16,376 nucleotides of DNA from UBA5359 sp028699365 [NCBI: bacterium] (GTDB taxonomy: Bacteria > UBP13 > UBA5359). Positions 6,737 through 15,132 of this stretch are shown in pieces. The notes under the pieces were generated by a model. That model ran no database searches. It worked only from the letters and a program-made list of their open reading frames with translations, and was not told the DNA's origin. Each line of letters begins with the position of its first letter. Position 1 is the first letter of the stretch. The DNA is taken from positions 1 through 16,376 of the forward strand of contig JAQVUQ010000012.1 of the NCBI GenBank assembly GCA_028699365.1. Direction: 5' to 3'. The position numbers and the translations under genes were made by a program.

Positions 6737-7369
6737 ATGGAAAGAATCATACTTGAAGCGGAAATTCGCCGTGAATCGGGTAAGGGTGCAGCCAGAAGGC
6801 TGAGAGCTGCAGGGCGGTTGCCGGCGGTTCTCTACGGACACAGAGAGGTGCCGCAGATGCTCTCCGTGGAGAGTAAGGCCTTTCAGGAGGCTCATGCCCA
6901 AAGCGGCGGCAATGCCATTATCTGCCTGCAGGTTTCCGGTGGAGAGCAGAACTGCGATACGGTCGTCAAGGCTGTGGAGAACGGCCGGATCAGAAAGAAC
7001 CCTTTGCATGTGGATTTTCAGAGGGTATACATGAACGAGCCGATCAAGGCCGTAGTGCCGATTCATGTGACAGGAGAGGCCCCGGGCGTCAAACTGGGCG
7101 GCGTGGTGCAGCACTCTCTCTGGGAGCTGGAAGTGGAGGCGCTGCCTCAGGAACTGCCGCAGGGCATCGAGGTCGATATTTCCGGGTTGGAAATGGGGGC
7201 TTCTCTGCTGGTAAGCGATCTGAAGCTGGCTGAAAAGGTGACGGTCCTGACGGATCAGGACTCCGTTGTCGTCTCCGTGACGGCGCCGCATACGGCTGCA
7301 TCGGTGAACGCGGCGCTGGAAGAGGCTGCACCGGGCCAGGAAGCGGCAGCGACGGAAGGCAAAGCCTGA
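6737..7369 (+). CDS. ctc: 50S ribosomal protein L25 / general stress protein Ctc
   Basis: 210 residues, the two-domain (TL5/Ctc) form of bL25, which binds 5S rRNA on the large subunit. The N-terminal 5S-binding barrel covers about residues 1-92 (RRESGKGAARRLRAAGRLPAVLYG, then RKNPLHVDFQRV). The C-terminal TL5-type domain follows to ~185, then an Ala/Glu-rich low-complexity tail. In Bacillus subtilis ctc is a general-stress gene; here no separate promoter is evident in the 31 nt after prs, so it is probably read with the operon. The ATG is preceded by AGAGGGAGA. Only 3 nt separate its stop from the pth start. Confidence 0.96.
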   Translation: MERIILEAEIRRESGKGAARRLRAAGRLPAVLYGHREVPQMLSVESKAFQEAHAQSGGNAIICLQVSGGEQNCDTVVKAVENGRIRKNPLHVDFQRVYMNEPIKAVVPIHVTGEAPGVKLGGVVQHSLWELEVEALPQELPQGIEVDISGLEMGASLLVSDLKLAEKVTVLTDQDSVVVSVTAPHTAASVNAALEEAAPGQEAAATEGKA

Positions 7370-7372
7370 CGA

Positions 7373-7927
7373 ATGCATCTGCTGGTGGGGCTGGGCAATC
7401 CCGGCGATAAATATGCCGATACCCGGCACAATGTCGGGTTTATGGTAATGGACGAGGTGCTCCGCCGATTGAGCGGGAGCGATTATCGTCGTCATTGCCG
7501 GTCCCTGGTGGCCGAGGAGAGGTTGCGCGGAGAGCGGGTGATCCTGGCCAAGCCGCAAACCTTTATGAACAAGAGCGGGGAAGCGGTGGCTGCTCTGCTC
7601 GGCTGGTATAAGGTTTCCATGGACCGGTTGCTGGTGGTTTACGATGATCTCGACCTGCCGCTGGGGCAGTTGCGCTTGCGCATTACGGGATCAGCCGGCG
7701 GGCATAACGGTATGCGGTCTATCATAGCCTGTCTCGGCAGGCAGGATATACCCCGTCTGCGTATAGGCATAGGCGCCCCTGCCGGGGATGGAACCGTGGG
7801 GTATGTCCTGGGACGTTTCTCGCCCAGGGAGCGCCCCGAGGTCGAACTGATGATAGCTCAGGCAGCCGATGCCGTGGAGCTCGTTCTGGAGCAGGGCTTC
7901 GAGGCTGCTATGAATAAGTATAATTGA
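7373..7927 (+). CDS. pth: Peptidyl-tRNA hydrolase
   Basis: 184 residues, normal length for bacterial Pth. It cleaves the ester bond of peptidyl-tRNAs that drop off ribosomes, recycling tRNA; it is essential in most bacteria. The active-site set is complete: N9 in GLGNPG, H19 in TRHNVGF, D92 in VVYDDLD, and N112 in GGHNGMRS, corresponding to N10, H20, D93 and N114 in E. coli. The start follows the ctc stop by 3 nt with no clear ribosome binding site of its own, so translation is probably coupled to ctc. In Bacillus the same position holds spoVC/pth followed by fin and mfd; here mfd follows directly. Confidence 0.97.
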   Translation: MHLLVGLGNPGDKYADTRHNVGFMVMDEVLRRLSGSDYRRHCRSLVAEERLRGERVILAKPQTFMNKSGEAVAALLGWYKVSMDRLLVVYDDLDLPLGQLRLRITGSAGGHNGMRSIIACLGRQDIPRLRIGIGAPAGDGTVGYVLGRFSPRERPEVELMIAQAADAVELVLEQGFEAAMNKYN

Positions 7928-7943
7928 ACAGGGGGAAGGTTTT

Positions 7944-10900
7944 GTGTCGCTTGGATCGCTAATACAGCTATGGAAGCGGTCTGACGCTTTTAATCTGCTG
8001 ATGGATAAGCTGGAGGCCGGTGATCACAGCCTGAATGTAGAGGGCTTGTCCGGCTCGGCTGTATCCTATCTGGTGGCGGCGGTGCGCCGGTATTCCGGCC
8101 GGCCGCTGCTGCTGGTCACTATCGATGACCGCAATGCCGAGCGCATTGCGGAAGAACTGCATGCCTTCCTGGACGATAACGGTGTGAACCGGGAGGTTTC
8201 CTTCTTTCCCGCTTCGGCCGGAGATGCGCCCGAGGTTACCCGGTTGCGACTCTCTATGCTGCAGCGCATGGAGGATGGTCAGGCAGCCGTAGTGGTCAGC
8301 GGGCTGAGGAGCGCTCTTGAGCCGCTTCGCTTGCCGGCCGACTGGAAAGAGGCCTGTTTCGAGATACGTTCCGGACAGGAAATATCGACGGATAAACTCT
8401 CCGCTCGTTTGCTGGAGATGGGTTACGAGCGTGAAACCCTTACCGATCAGCCGGGACAGTTCAGCCTGCGCGGCGGGGTGCTGGATATATTTCCTCCGGC
8501 ATCCGATCTGCCTTTTCGTCTGGAGCTCTGGGGGGAGACGGTGGATTCCATTCGCCTCTTTGATCCCCGCAGCCAGCTCTCCCGTGCAACCGTAGAAGTG
8601 GTGACCGTTTCTCCCGCGGCGGAGGCCGCCCCATCTGCAGCCACGGAGATGTCGACGCTGGTGGATTATCTGCCGTCCGGTACGGTTGTCGTTCTTGAAG
8701 AGCCGCATCGTCTTGAAGCACATTACAAGAGAATAAGCCAGAGTCATCAGGATATACTTCCGCTGGAAATGGTGCATCATCGCTGGAAGGATAGGCAATT
8801 GCTCAATCTCTCGCTGCTGGCGACGGAGGGAGTCGGAGAGATTCTGCGTTTCGAGGTGGCCGGGCAGGAGAGCTTCGGAGGGCGGTTGCCTGATGCCGTG
8901 GAGACCGTTAAGGCATGGCGCGCCGACGGTTATCTGACGCTGCTGGTGAGCGATCAGGCTCCCCGGCTGGCGGAGCTCATGGAGGAATACGATCTTGTCG
9001 TCGGCGGAAAGGTGCACTCCTTCAATGGCGAGGTTGTTGCCCTGCGGGAGAATATCTACCGCGGTTTCCGCCTGCCGGAGATAGGGTTGGCGGTCCTTAC
9101 AGACGAGGAGATCTTCGGCTGGCGTAAGAGCCGGGCGCGTAAGAACGCCTTCTGCTTCGGGGATGGAGAGCGGCTGTCGCTGCTGGAAGCCGAGGTGGGG
9201 GATTACGTCGTGCATGTCCAGCACGGCATCGGCCGCTACAAAGGCCTGGTCAAGCTTGAGAGCGACGGTGTGTCCAGAGAGTATCTGCATATTCAATACG
9301 CGGGCAACGACAAGCTCTACGTTCCCTCTGATCAGATCGACAGGCTGCAGAAATTTGTAGCAGCCGGCGACGATGAACCCCGGCTGCACAGCCTTGACAG
9401 CAACGAATGGAACCGGATCAAGCGCAAGGTCAAGGAAGCGGCCAGGGATATGGCGCATGAACTTCTCAACCTTTACGCTCGCAGGGAGCAGAGCAAGGGA
9501 TTTGCCTTCAATCCGGATACCCTCTGGCAGAGAGAGATAGAGAGTTCCTTTCCGTATACCGAGACTCCGGATCAGCTTCGGGCCATACAGGAAACCAAGC
9601 GTGATATGGAATCCGAGCTGCCCATGGACAGATTGATCTGCGGCGACGTCGGATACGGTAAGACGGAGGTGGCTATACGGGCCGCCTTCAAGGCTGTCCA
9701 GGACGGCAAGCAGGTGGCGGTGCTGGTTCCCACCACCGTGCTGGCGCTGCAGCACTACAATACTTTTCGTCAGCGTCTGGGAGCTTATCCGGTGAAGGTC
9801 GAGATGCTGAGCCGCTTCCGTTCCGCCAAAGAGCAGCGCGATATTCTGGAACGCCTGGCTGTCGGAGAGATGGATATCGTTATCGGCACTCACCGTCTTG
9901 TCCAGAAGGATGTCACGTTCAAGGATCTCGGCCTGCTGATAATCGATGAGGAACAGCGCTTCGGCGTAACTCATAAGGAGCGGCTCAAGGAGATGCGCCT
10001 GACGGTGGATGTTCTGACCCTGACGGCTACGCCCATACCGAGGACGCTGCATATGGCCCTGTCCGGATTGCGATATATGAGCGTTATCGATACCCCGCCC
10101 GAGGGCAAGAGGCCGGTTAAAACCCTGGTGGCGCAATATGACGACAGCCTTATCCGCCAGGCCGTCGAGCGCGAGTTGGACAGAGGCGGGCAGGTTTACT
10201 TTGTCAGCAACCGCATAGAAGGAATAGAGTCCTTCGCTTTACGCTTGCAGCAGTTGATACCCTATGCTAGAATAGCGATTGCTCACGGTCAGATGTCCGA
10301 GATCAAGCTGGAAAAGATCATGCTGGAGTTCTATCAGGGAGATTACGACATCCTCGTCTGCACCACGATTATCGAGAACGGAGTTGACATTCCCAACGTA
10401 AACACGATAATTATGAATGATGCCGATCATCTGGGCCTGGCGCAGATGTATCAACTGAGGGGCCGGGTAGGCAGAGGGCAGCATCAGGCATATTCTTACC
10501 TGCTTTACAGGAACGAATATGCGATTTCGCAAATAGCCGAGAAGCGGCTGGCCGCCATCCGTGATTTTTCGGAACTGGGGTCCGGACTCAAGGTGGCTAT
10601 GCGGGATCTGCAGATAAGGGGTGCCGGCAATATTCTGGGGGCCGAGCAGCATGGATTTATCCAGGCGGTGGGGCTGGAACTCTATTGTCAGTTGCTGGCG
10701 GAATCCGTGGAAGAGCTTAAGGGGCAGGTGCAGGAGGAGAAACCGCGGGCTACCGTCGATCTTCCGCTCGATGCCTTCATCCCCAGAAGCTATGTCAACG
10801 ATGAAAGGTTGCGCATGGAGTTCTACCGGCGACTGGCCGGCGCTGCCGATGAAGAGACCGTGGAGCGCATCGCCATGGAGATGGCCGACCGATTCGGGCG

Positions 10901-11192
10901 GCGTCCCAAGGAGGTCAACAACCTCGTCTTTATCGTCAGGATAAAGCTCCGGGCGGCGGATCGCGATGTCCGCGCCATTTATGCGGAGAGAGGGCAGATA
11001 ACGATCAGCGGCAGCTTGCCGTCAAGAAATATGCTGAAAGGAAGGGGAGGCGCCATAGCCAGATATCGGGATCATCTCTGTTTGATGCCCGATCGCCTGG
11101 TGATAAACATCGACGGCTTGACCCTGAGGGAGTGGACCACGCTGCTTGAAGCGGCTCTGGATACCCTTGCCAAGAGGGAACTTTGCGCTTGA
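7944..11192 (+). CDS. mfd: Transcription-repair coupling factor Mfd
   Basis: 1082 residues, slightly shorter than the usual ~1150. Mfd is a DNA translocase that recognises RNA polymerase stalled at lesions, pushes it off and recruits UvrA. Domains in order: a UvrB-like N-terminal region (about 1-340, including LRGGVLDIFPP), the RNA polymerase-interacting CarD-like domain (~417-480, VGDYVVHVQHGIGRYKGL), and the SF2 motor with Walker A GDVGYGKT (567-574), D668-E-E-Q Walker B, and LRGRVGRG motif VI. RecG-like TRG sequences and the C-terminal UvrA-blocking domain end the protein. The start is GTG 7944 after GGGGGAAGG, 16 nt beyond pth. A long antisense open frame across it is a composition shadow. 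Confidence 0.98.
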   Translation: MSLGSLIQLWKRSDAFNLLMDKLEAGDHSLNVEGLSGSAVSYLVAAVRRYSGRPLLLVTIDDRNAERIAEELHAFLDDNGVNREVSFFPASAGDAPEVTRLRLSMLQRMEDGQAAVVVSGLRSALEPLRLPADWKEACFEIRSGQEISTDKLSARLLEMGYERETLTDQPGQFSLRGGVLDIFPPASDLPFRLELWGETVDSIRLFDPRSQLSRATVEVVTVSPAAEAAPSAATEMSTLVDYLPSGTVVVLEEPHRLEAHYKRISQSHQDILPLEMVHHRWKDRQLLNLSLLATEGVGEILRFEVAGQESFGGRLPDAVETVKAWRADGYLTLLVSDQAPRLAELMEEYDLVVGGKVHSFNGEVVALRENIYRGFRLPEIGLAVLTDEEIFGWRKSRARKNAFCFGDGERLSLLEAEVGDYVVHVQHGIGRYKGLVKLESDGVSREYLHIQYAGNDKLYVPSDQIDRLQKFVAAGDDEPRLHSLDSNEWNRIKRKVKEAARDMAHELLNLYARREQSKGFAFNPDTLWQREIESSFPYTETPDQLRAIQETKRDMESELPMDRLICGDVGYGKTEVAIRAAFKAVQDGKQVAVLVPTTVLALQHYNTFRQRLGAYPVKVEMLSRFRSAKEQRDILERLAVGEMDIVIGTHRLVQKDVTFKDLGLLIIDEEQRFGVTHKERLKEMRLTVDVLTLTATPIPRTLHMALSGLRYMSVIDTPPEGKRPVKTLVAQYDDSLIRQAVERELDRGGQVYFVSNRIEGIESFALRLQQLIPYARIAIAHGQMSEIKLEKIMLEFYQGDYDILVCTTIIENGVDIPNVNTIIMNDADHLGLAQMYQLRGRVGRGQHQAYSYLLYRNEYAISQIAEKRLAAIRDFSELGSGLKVAMRDLQIRGAGNILGAEQHGFIQAVGLELYCQLLAESVEELKGQVQEEKPRATVDLPLDAFIPRSYVNDERLRMEFYRRLAGAADEETVERIAMEMADRFGRRPKEVNNLVFIVRIKLRAADRDVRAIYAERGQITISGSLPSRNMLKGRGGAIARYRDHLCLMPDRLVINIDGLTLREWTTLLEAALDTLAKRELCA

Positions 11193-11209
11193 AAGGCGGC
11201 ACAAGAAGG

Positions 11210-11232
11210 ATTCTACGCCTTTTTCGTAGAAT
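11210..11232 (+). promoter_or_regulatory. Hairpin between mfd and the foldase gene
   Basis: ATTCTACG and CGTAGAAT form a perfect 8-bp stem around a 7-nt pyrimidine loop CCTTTTT. It lies 17 nt after the mfd stop and 28 nt before the foldase start. There is no T-run behind it, so read-through is likely; it may be an mRNA processing or stability element that raises expression of the lipoprotein relative to mfd. Confidence 0.4.
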
Positions 11233-11260
11233 AACCCTAAATATCGAAGGGAGACGGATT

Positions 11261-12142
11261 ATGAGAAAAGCAAAATGGATACTGGCTCTGGCGGCTGTAG
11301 CTCTGCTGGCTGTGGTCGCGGGGTGCAGTTGGAGCACGGTGGCTACCGTAGACGGTGCCAAGGTAACGGAGAAGGAATTCTATGCGGAGCTGGAGAAGCA
11401 GCACGGACGCGAGGTGCTGGAGCGGTTGATCACCGAGAAGATCATCCTGCAGGAAGCTTCAAAGAAGAATATCACTGTAACCGATAAAGAGATCGAGGAG
11501 GAAATGGCCCGCATCAAGGGCATGTTCCCCTCCGAGCAGGAGTTTATCAATGCCGTTAAGCAGTATTACGGCATGTCGGTAGATATGCTCAGGCAGCGGA
11601 TCAAACTCGATAAGCTGGCCAACAAGGTGCGCACCGCGGATATCAAAGTGAGCGATGCGGAAATGAGCAAGTTCCTTGGCGAGCGCCGTTATCTGCGCCA
11701 TATCCTCGTTCGCGAGGAGAGCGAGGCCAAGGCCATTCAGGCGCTCCTGAAGGACAACGGGGATTTTGCCCAGTTGGCCAAGCAGCGCTCTACCGATCCG
11801 GGCAGCAAGTCCCGTGGCGGGCTGCTGGGATTCGTTAAGAAGGGCGATATGGTGCCCGAGTTCGAAAAGGCTGCTTTTGCCTTGAAAGAGGGAGAGACAA
11901 GCTCCATCGTCAAGACGCCTTACGGCTATCACCTCATCAGATCCGATAAGCCGGATCGTAAAGAGGCTAAGGAAGCCATAAGCAAGGAGAAGGCTGAGCC
12001 GGTGGATACCTGGGTAGCCAGGTTGCGTCAGAACTCCAAGATAGACATAAAGCGGGACCAGTATAAGGATCTTGCCGACAGCATCAAGTCCGGCGGCAAG
12101 CAGCAGCAGGGGCAGCCGGTTCCGGCAGCACCCTCCAAGTAG
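11261..12142 (+). CDS. PrsA/SurA-like peptidyl-prolyl isomerase lipoprotein
   Basis: 293 residues. A lipoprotein signal peptide (MRKAK, hydrophobic stretch, lipobox VVAGC with C22) predicts anchoring on the outer face of the membrane. A SurA_N-like chaperone region follows (~25-135), with TVDGAKVTEKEFYAEL and VLERLITEKIILQEA. The parvulin rotamase domain is at ~142-228 (RHILVREES, FAQLAKQRSTDPGSKSRGGLLGFV, PYGYHLI). The C-terminal tail is rich in K and Q. Such proteins help exported proteins fold, as PrsA does in Bacillus; the surface protein at the right edge could be a client. ATG 11261 has AAGGGAG upstream; the frame is open further back, but the start chosen is directly before the signal peptide. 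A peptidyl-prolyl isomerase directly after mfd is a common clostridial arrangement. I call it PrsA-like rather than prsA. Confidence 0.92.
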   Translation: MRKAKWILALAAVALLAVVAGCSWSTVATVDGAKVTEKEFYAELEKQHGREVLERLITEKIILQEASKKNITVTDKEIEEEMARIKGMFPSEQEFINAVKQYYGMSVDMLRQRIKLDKLANKVRTADIKVSDAEMSKFLGERRYLRHILVREESEAKAIQALLKDNGDFAQLAKQRSTDPGSKSRGGLLGFVKKGDMVPEFEKAAFALKEGETSSIVKTPYGYHLIRSDKPDRKEAKEAISKEKAEPVDTWVARLRQNSKIDIKRDQYKDLADSIKSGGKQQQGQPVPAAPSK

Positions 12143-12149
12143 ATTGATA

Positions 12150-13613
12150 ATGCCCGCTTCGATAACTGTAATCGGCCTGGGGCCGGGGTCCTTTGACAAT
12201 CTTACTTGTGGAGCATTGAAAGCAATGGAGGAGGCGGAGGAGGTCTGCTTGCGGACCTCCTCCCATCCCATAGCCGCCGAACTCGTCGCCAGAGGCATCA
12301 ATCTCTCCAGCTTCGACTATCTCTATGAATCGGCCGAGACTTTCGAGCGGGTTTATGAAGAGATCGCTGCAAGTCTTCTGAACAGGGCGAAGCAGGGACG
12401 CAGGCTGGTATATGCAGTTCCCGGGCATCCGCTGGTGGCGGAAATTGCCGTCCACCGTCTGCTGGAGCTTGCTCCCGGCAGCGGAGTGGAAGTGCGGGTT
12501 CTGCCCGGTCTGAGTTCCGTAGAGGCTGCTTATGCCGCTCTGGGCATCGATCCGCTGGGAGGCATCTTTCTGGCGGATGCCCTGGAGATCGACGAACTGG
12601 ATATCGATCCCAGCCGGCCGTTGATGGTGCTGCAGATATACAATGCCGTTGTTGCCTCGGCCGTCAAGCTGAGGTTGATGGAGTTCTATCCCGACGAGCA
12701 TACGGCCGTATTGCTTCATGCCGTGGGGACGGAGCAGGAGAGCCGCTGCGACTTGCCGCTCTATAAAATAGACCGGGAACACAGGGCGGATCACCTGACC
12801 ATTCTTTATCTTCCTCCTCTGGCAGAGGCGGCGGACGGCAGAATGGCGACTCTTTTGAACATCATGCGCCGGTTGCGCGGTCCCGGAGGGTGTCCCTGGG
12901 ATGCTCAGCAGGACCATGCCAGTCTTCGTCCTTATCTTCTGGAGGAGGCGTACGAGGTGCTGGATGCCCTCGACAGGGACGATACGGGAGATTTCTGCGA
13001 GGAGCTGGGCGATCTGCTCCTGCAGGTGGTCTTTCATGCTCAGGTGGCCTCTGAAGAGGGAACCTTCGACTTCAGTAACGTGGTATCCGGCATCTGTCGC
13101 AAACTCAGGCGCCGTCATCCCCATGTTTTTGGGGAAGCGACCGTCAGCGGTGCCGGAGAGGTTTTGCGCAACTGGGAAGCCATAAAGCTGGAGGAGAAGG
13201 AAGCCCGGGGAATAGAATCGGAGATCATGCAGGGGATTCCCCGAACGCTGCCGGCTTTGAGCAGGGCGCAGAAGGTACAGGAAAAGGCTGCCAGAGTAGG
13301 CTTTGACTGGCCCGATACCAAAGGCGTGCTGGAGAAAATCCACGAGGAGGTGGTGGAGCTAACCCGGGAGATAGAGCAGGAACACAGGCTGGAAGCTCTG
13401 GACGAATTGGGCGATGTTTTCTTTGCCCTTGTCAATTTGGCCAGACAGTTGGACCTGGATGCAGAGGAGGCTTTGCGTCGGTCAACGGATAAATTCATCA
13501 GGCGGTTCGGTTTTGTGGAGATGCGGGTGAAGGAATCCGGACGTTCCTGGGAGAGCTTTACACTGGATGAGCTTGATGCCGTATGGGATGAGGCAAAGTC
13601 CGAGTGCGGATGA
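12150..13613 (+). CDS. mazG: MazG-type nucleotide pyrophosphohydrolase fused to a tetrapyrrole-methylase-like domain (YabN type)
   Basis: 487 residues, matching the ~490 of Bacillus YabN. The N-terminal ~220 residues form a SAM-dependent tetrapyrrole (corrin/porphyrin) methylase-like fold with GLGPG (9-13), VPGHPLVAE and LPGLSSVEAAYAALG; its substrate in this fusion is not established. The C-terminal half carries two MazG modules: LEEAYEVLDAL with EELGDLLLQVVFHA, and EEVVELTREI with DELGDVFFALVNLAR, giving the EExxE and ExxD metal sites. MazG hydrolyses NTPs or dNTPs to monophosphates and cleans damaged pools. It starts 7 nt after the foldase stop. No strong ribosome binding site is seen before ATG 12150, and an in-frame TTG lies at 12144, so the exact start is uncertain and coupling is likely. 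Confidence 0.95.
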   Translation: MPASITVIGLGPGSFDNLTCGALKAMEEAEEVCLRTSSHPIAAELVARGINLSSFDYLYESAETFERVYEEIAASLLNRAKQGRRLVYAVPGHPLVAEIAVHRLLELAPGSGVEVRVLPGLSSVEAAYAALGIDPLGGIFLADALEIDELDIDPSRPLMVLQIYNAVVASAVKLRLMEFYPDEHTAVLLHAVGTEQESRCDLPLYKIDREHRADHLTILYLPPLAEAADGRMATLLNIMRRLRGPGGCPWDAQQDHASLRPYLLEEAYEVLDALDRDDTGDFCEELGDLLLQVVFHAQVASEEGTFDFSNVVSGICRKLRRRHPHVFGEATVSGAGEVLRNWEAIKLEEKEARGIESEIMQGIPRTLPALSRAQKVQEKAARVGFDWPDTKGVLEKIHEEVVELTREIEQEHRLEALDELGDVFFALVNLARQLDLDAEEALRRSTDKFIRRFGFVEMRVKESGRSWESFTLDELDAVWDEAKSECG

Positions 13614-13684
13614 GAAAAGTTTTAACCGAGAGTACAAAAGAAACCGCCGGCCAAGACCGGCAAAGAAGAAAAAGGAGGAAAGTC

Positions 13685-13954
13685 ATGAATAAGGGAGAAC
13701 TCGTTGCCGCAGTGGCACAGAAAGCCAAGTTGAACAAGAAGGATGCAGAGGCAGCCGTAGATGCCGTCATCACTGTAATCAAGGATACCATGGGAGAGGA
13801 GAAGGTAACTCTGGTCGGTTTCGGCACCTTTGGTGTCAAGGAGCGGGCCGCCCGTACGGGTATCAATCCGCAGACCGGCGAAAAGATAAACATCGCCGCC
13901 TCCAAGGTTCCTTTCTTCAAGCCCGGCACCGAGCTGCGCAAAGCGGTAAAGTAA
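13685..13954 (+). CDS. hup: HU-family DNA-binding protein
   Basis: 89 residues, typical HU. It forms dimers that bend and compact DNA without strong sequence preference. The N-terminus MNKGELVAAVAQKA, the central VTLVGFGTFGVKERAARTG and GINPQTGEKINIAASKVPFFKPG (the arm inserted in the minor groove and the last strand) are diagnostic. AAAGGAGGAAAG directly before the ATG is one of the best ribosome binding sites in the window, in line with an abundant protein. The frame is open upstream into the end of mazG, but that part is not HU. The 71-nt gap after mazG holds a 5-bp GCCGG/CCGGC hairpin (13646-13661), perhaps an mRNA processing site. Last gene of the operon. Confidence 0.98.
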   Translation: MNKGELVAAVAQKAKLNKKDAEAAVDAVITVIKDTMGEEKVTLVGFGTFGVKERAARTGINPQTGEKINIAASKVPFFKPGTELRKAVK

Positions 13955-13970
13955 GGCGTGTAGACAACAT

Positions 13971-14003
13971 AGTAAGGGTGCGGAAAATTTCCGCACCCTT
14001 ACT
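13971..14003 (+). terminator. Hairpin terminator after hup
   Basis: A perfect 33-nt inverted repeat: AGTAAGGGTGCGGAAA, one central A, then its exact reverse complement, starting 17 nt after the hup stop. The 13-bp GC-containing part is strong, with AAAATTT as the loop. The following bases (ACGTGTTTCG) contain only a short T-run, so termination may be incomplete. It marks the probable end of the glmU-hup operon. Confidence 0.65.
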
Positions 14004-14056
14004 ACGTGTTTCGTGAAGAAGATACAGCATCAATATTCATCCGCTTTAATGTTCTT

Positions 14057-14099
14057 GGGATTCGTCCCGGTAAGGATTCTTTGGGGGTATTACACCCCA
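14057..14099. repeat. Two small hairpins between hup and araC-type gene
   Basis: GGGA-TTCG-TCCC (14057-14068) is a short stem capped by a stable TTCG tetraloop. TGGGG (14082-14086) pairs with CCCCA (14095-14099) around 8 nt. Together with the larger hairpins on either side they make this 150-nt gap unusually structured. No gene is seen in it; meaning unknown. Confidence 0.35.
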
Positions 14100-14112
14100 T
14101 AAAACCAGCCAC

Positions 14113-14156
14113 ATCAATAAAATTTTTCGGGTTATAACCCGAAGAACTTTATTGAT
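14113..14156 (-). terminator. Long imperfect hairpin ending the AraC-type gene
   Basis: ATCAATAAA (14113-14121) pairs with TTTATTGAT (14148-14156), and inside it TTCGGGTTA/TAACCCGAA (14126-14143) is a perfect palindrome; the 4-nt linkers add partial pairing. It begins 1 nt beyond the stop codon of the minus-strand regulator gene. Read on the minus strand, the inner stem is followed by AAATTTTATTG, a moderately T-rich tail, so an intrinsic terminator for that gene is plausible; it may also stop read-through from hup. Confidence 0.6.
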
Positions 14157-14157
14157 A

Positions 14158-15006
14158 TCAGATCCGTATATCTGCATCTTCGTCCGTTATTTTTCCTGAT
14201 CTATGACGCATGTGGCTGGGACTCATGCCGTAATGCTTCTTAAAGAGCCTGGAAAAATGATAGATGTCTTTGTAGCCGACCTGGCGGGCGACTTCGGTTA
14301 CGCTCAGATTATGATCATGCAGCAGGAAGGCTGCCTGATGCAGGCGCAGGCTTATCAAATAATCTACGGCCGGTATACCGAAGTACCGCTTAAACTCGTT
14401 GCAAAAATGGGATACCGACAGATGCGTCGCCTGGGCTAGTCTCTCCAGCCGGATATCCTGATCAATATTTGTTTCCAGATAATGTTTGATTTGCATGAAT
14501 CTGTGAGGGACCAGTTGCTCTCCACCAGAGTAAACGGCACGCCTTATCTCCAACATCCAGTTCTGGAGCAGATTGCCGACTATGACGGCTTCAGGCCGGG
14601 TGCAGGTCGTCAATTCGCTATGTATGCTCAGGAGATAGCGTTCTGCCAGGGAGCCATCCGGCAGGGGAATGACGGTATCTACCGGGAGTCTGTTTTGATC
14701 CAGGCATTGACTGATGATTTTTCCGTCGCAGTGTATCCAGGAGTGCTTCCAGAGTTTCTCCGTATTGCCGTAGTAATGGCCCTGTCCCGGCCTCCAGATT
14801 ATCAGGCTGTTGCCCGGATACGGATTCACGGTTCCGTCTGCACGGATAAAGACTTCATCGTAAAAAAACATAAAAAGATAATCGCCCGTTCCATGGGGAC
14901 GGTTGACGATACATGGAGACATTATCTCCTGAACACCCAGACCATGAACGCTTAGATTATTGCCGTTAACGGGTGGATCAGTAAAAAGACATTTAATACT
15001 TTGCAT
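14158..15006 (-). CDS. AraC-family transcriptional regulator
   Basis: 282 residues. The N-terminal ~130 residues form a cupin-like sensing domain typical of sugar-responsive AraC proteins (YPGNSLIIWRPGQGHYYG is the usual cupin strand pattern). The C-terminal ~100 residues hold the double helix-turn-helix: LERLAQATHLSVSHFCNEFKRYFG, then VTEVARQVGYKDIYHFSRLFKKHYGMSPS, which matches the family signature closely. It is divergent from the GH172 hydrolase gene with 155 nt between the starts, so the likely role is activation of that gene in response to a sugar. ATG 15006 is preceded by a weak GGTGAG ribosome binding site. Its own promoter lies at 15020-15048. The ligand cannot be read from the sequence. 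Confidence 0.94.
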   Translation of the reverse strand: MQSIKCLFTDPPVNGNNLSVHGLGVQEIMSPCIVNRPHGTGDYLFMFFYDEVFIRADGTVNPYPGNSLIIWRPGQGHYYGNTEKLWKHSWIHCDGKIISQCLDQNRLPVDTVIPLPDGSLAERYLLSIHSELTTCTRPEAVIVGNLLQNWMLEIRRAVYSGGEQLVPHRFMQIKHYLETNIDQDIRLERLAQATHLSVSHFCNEFKRYFGIPAVDYLISLRLHQAAFLLHDHNLSVTEVARQVGYKDIYHFSRLFKKHYGMSPSHMRHRSGKITDEDADIRI

Positions 15007-15019
15007 TGCTCACCGTAAG

Positions 15020-15048
15020 ATAATACAAATTGTTAGTAATTTTATCAA
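15020..15048 (-). promoter_or_regulatory. Sigma-A-like promoter of the AraC-type gene
   Basis: On the minus strand TTGATA (plus 15043-15048) and TATTAT (plus 15020-15025) are separated by exactly 17 nt. The transcript would start near plus 15013, leaving a very short leader before the ATG at 15006. Confidence 0.65.
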
Positions 15049-15050
15049 TT
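15028..15050. promoter_or_regulatory. Candidate operator overlapping the AraC-type promoter
   Basis: A 23-nt near-palindrome with perfect AATTG/CAATT ends and partial inner symmetry covers the -35 box and spacer of the regulator promoter. Such placement would allow autorepression. The region is AT-rich, so chance symmetry is possible. Confidence 0.35.
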
Positions 15051-15132
15051 CCATGACCACAAGACAAGATGTATCCTGTAAAGCAACAGATTATGGGAGG
15101 CATACGTCATCACAGGGGGCACCTCATAATCG

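Noticed and set aside
5710-6750. Minus-strand open frame opposite prs
   Set aside because: Prs motifs are complete on the plus strand; the antisense frame has histidine- and arginine-rich composition typical of shadows in GC-rich genes.
7968-10136. Long antisense open frame (722 codons) across mfd
   Set aside because: It mirrors the codon pattern of mfd on the other strand, has no recognisable motif, and every Mfd domain is intact on the plus strand.
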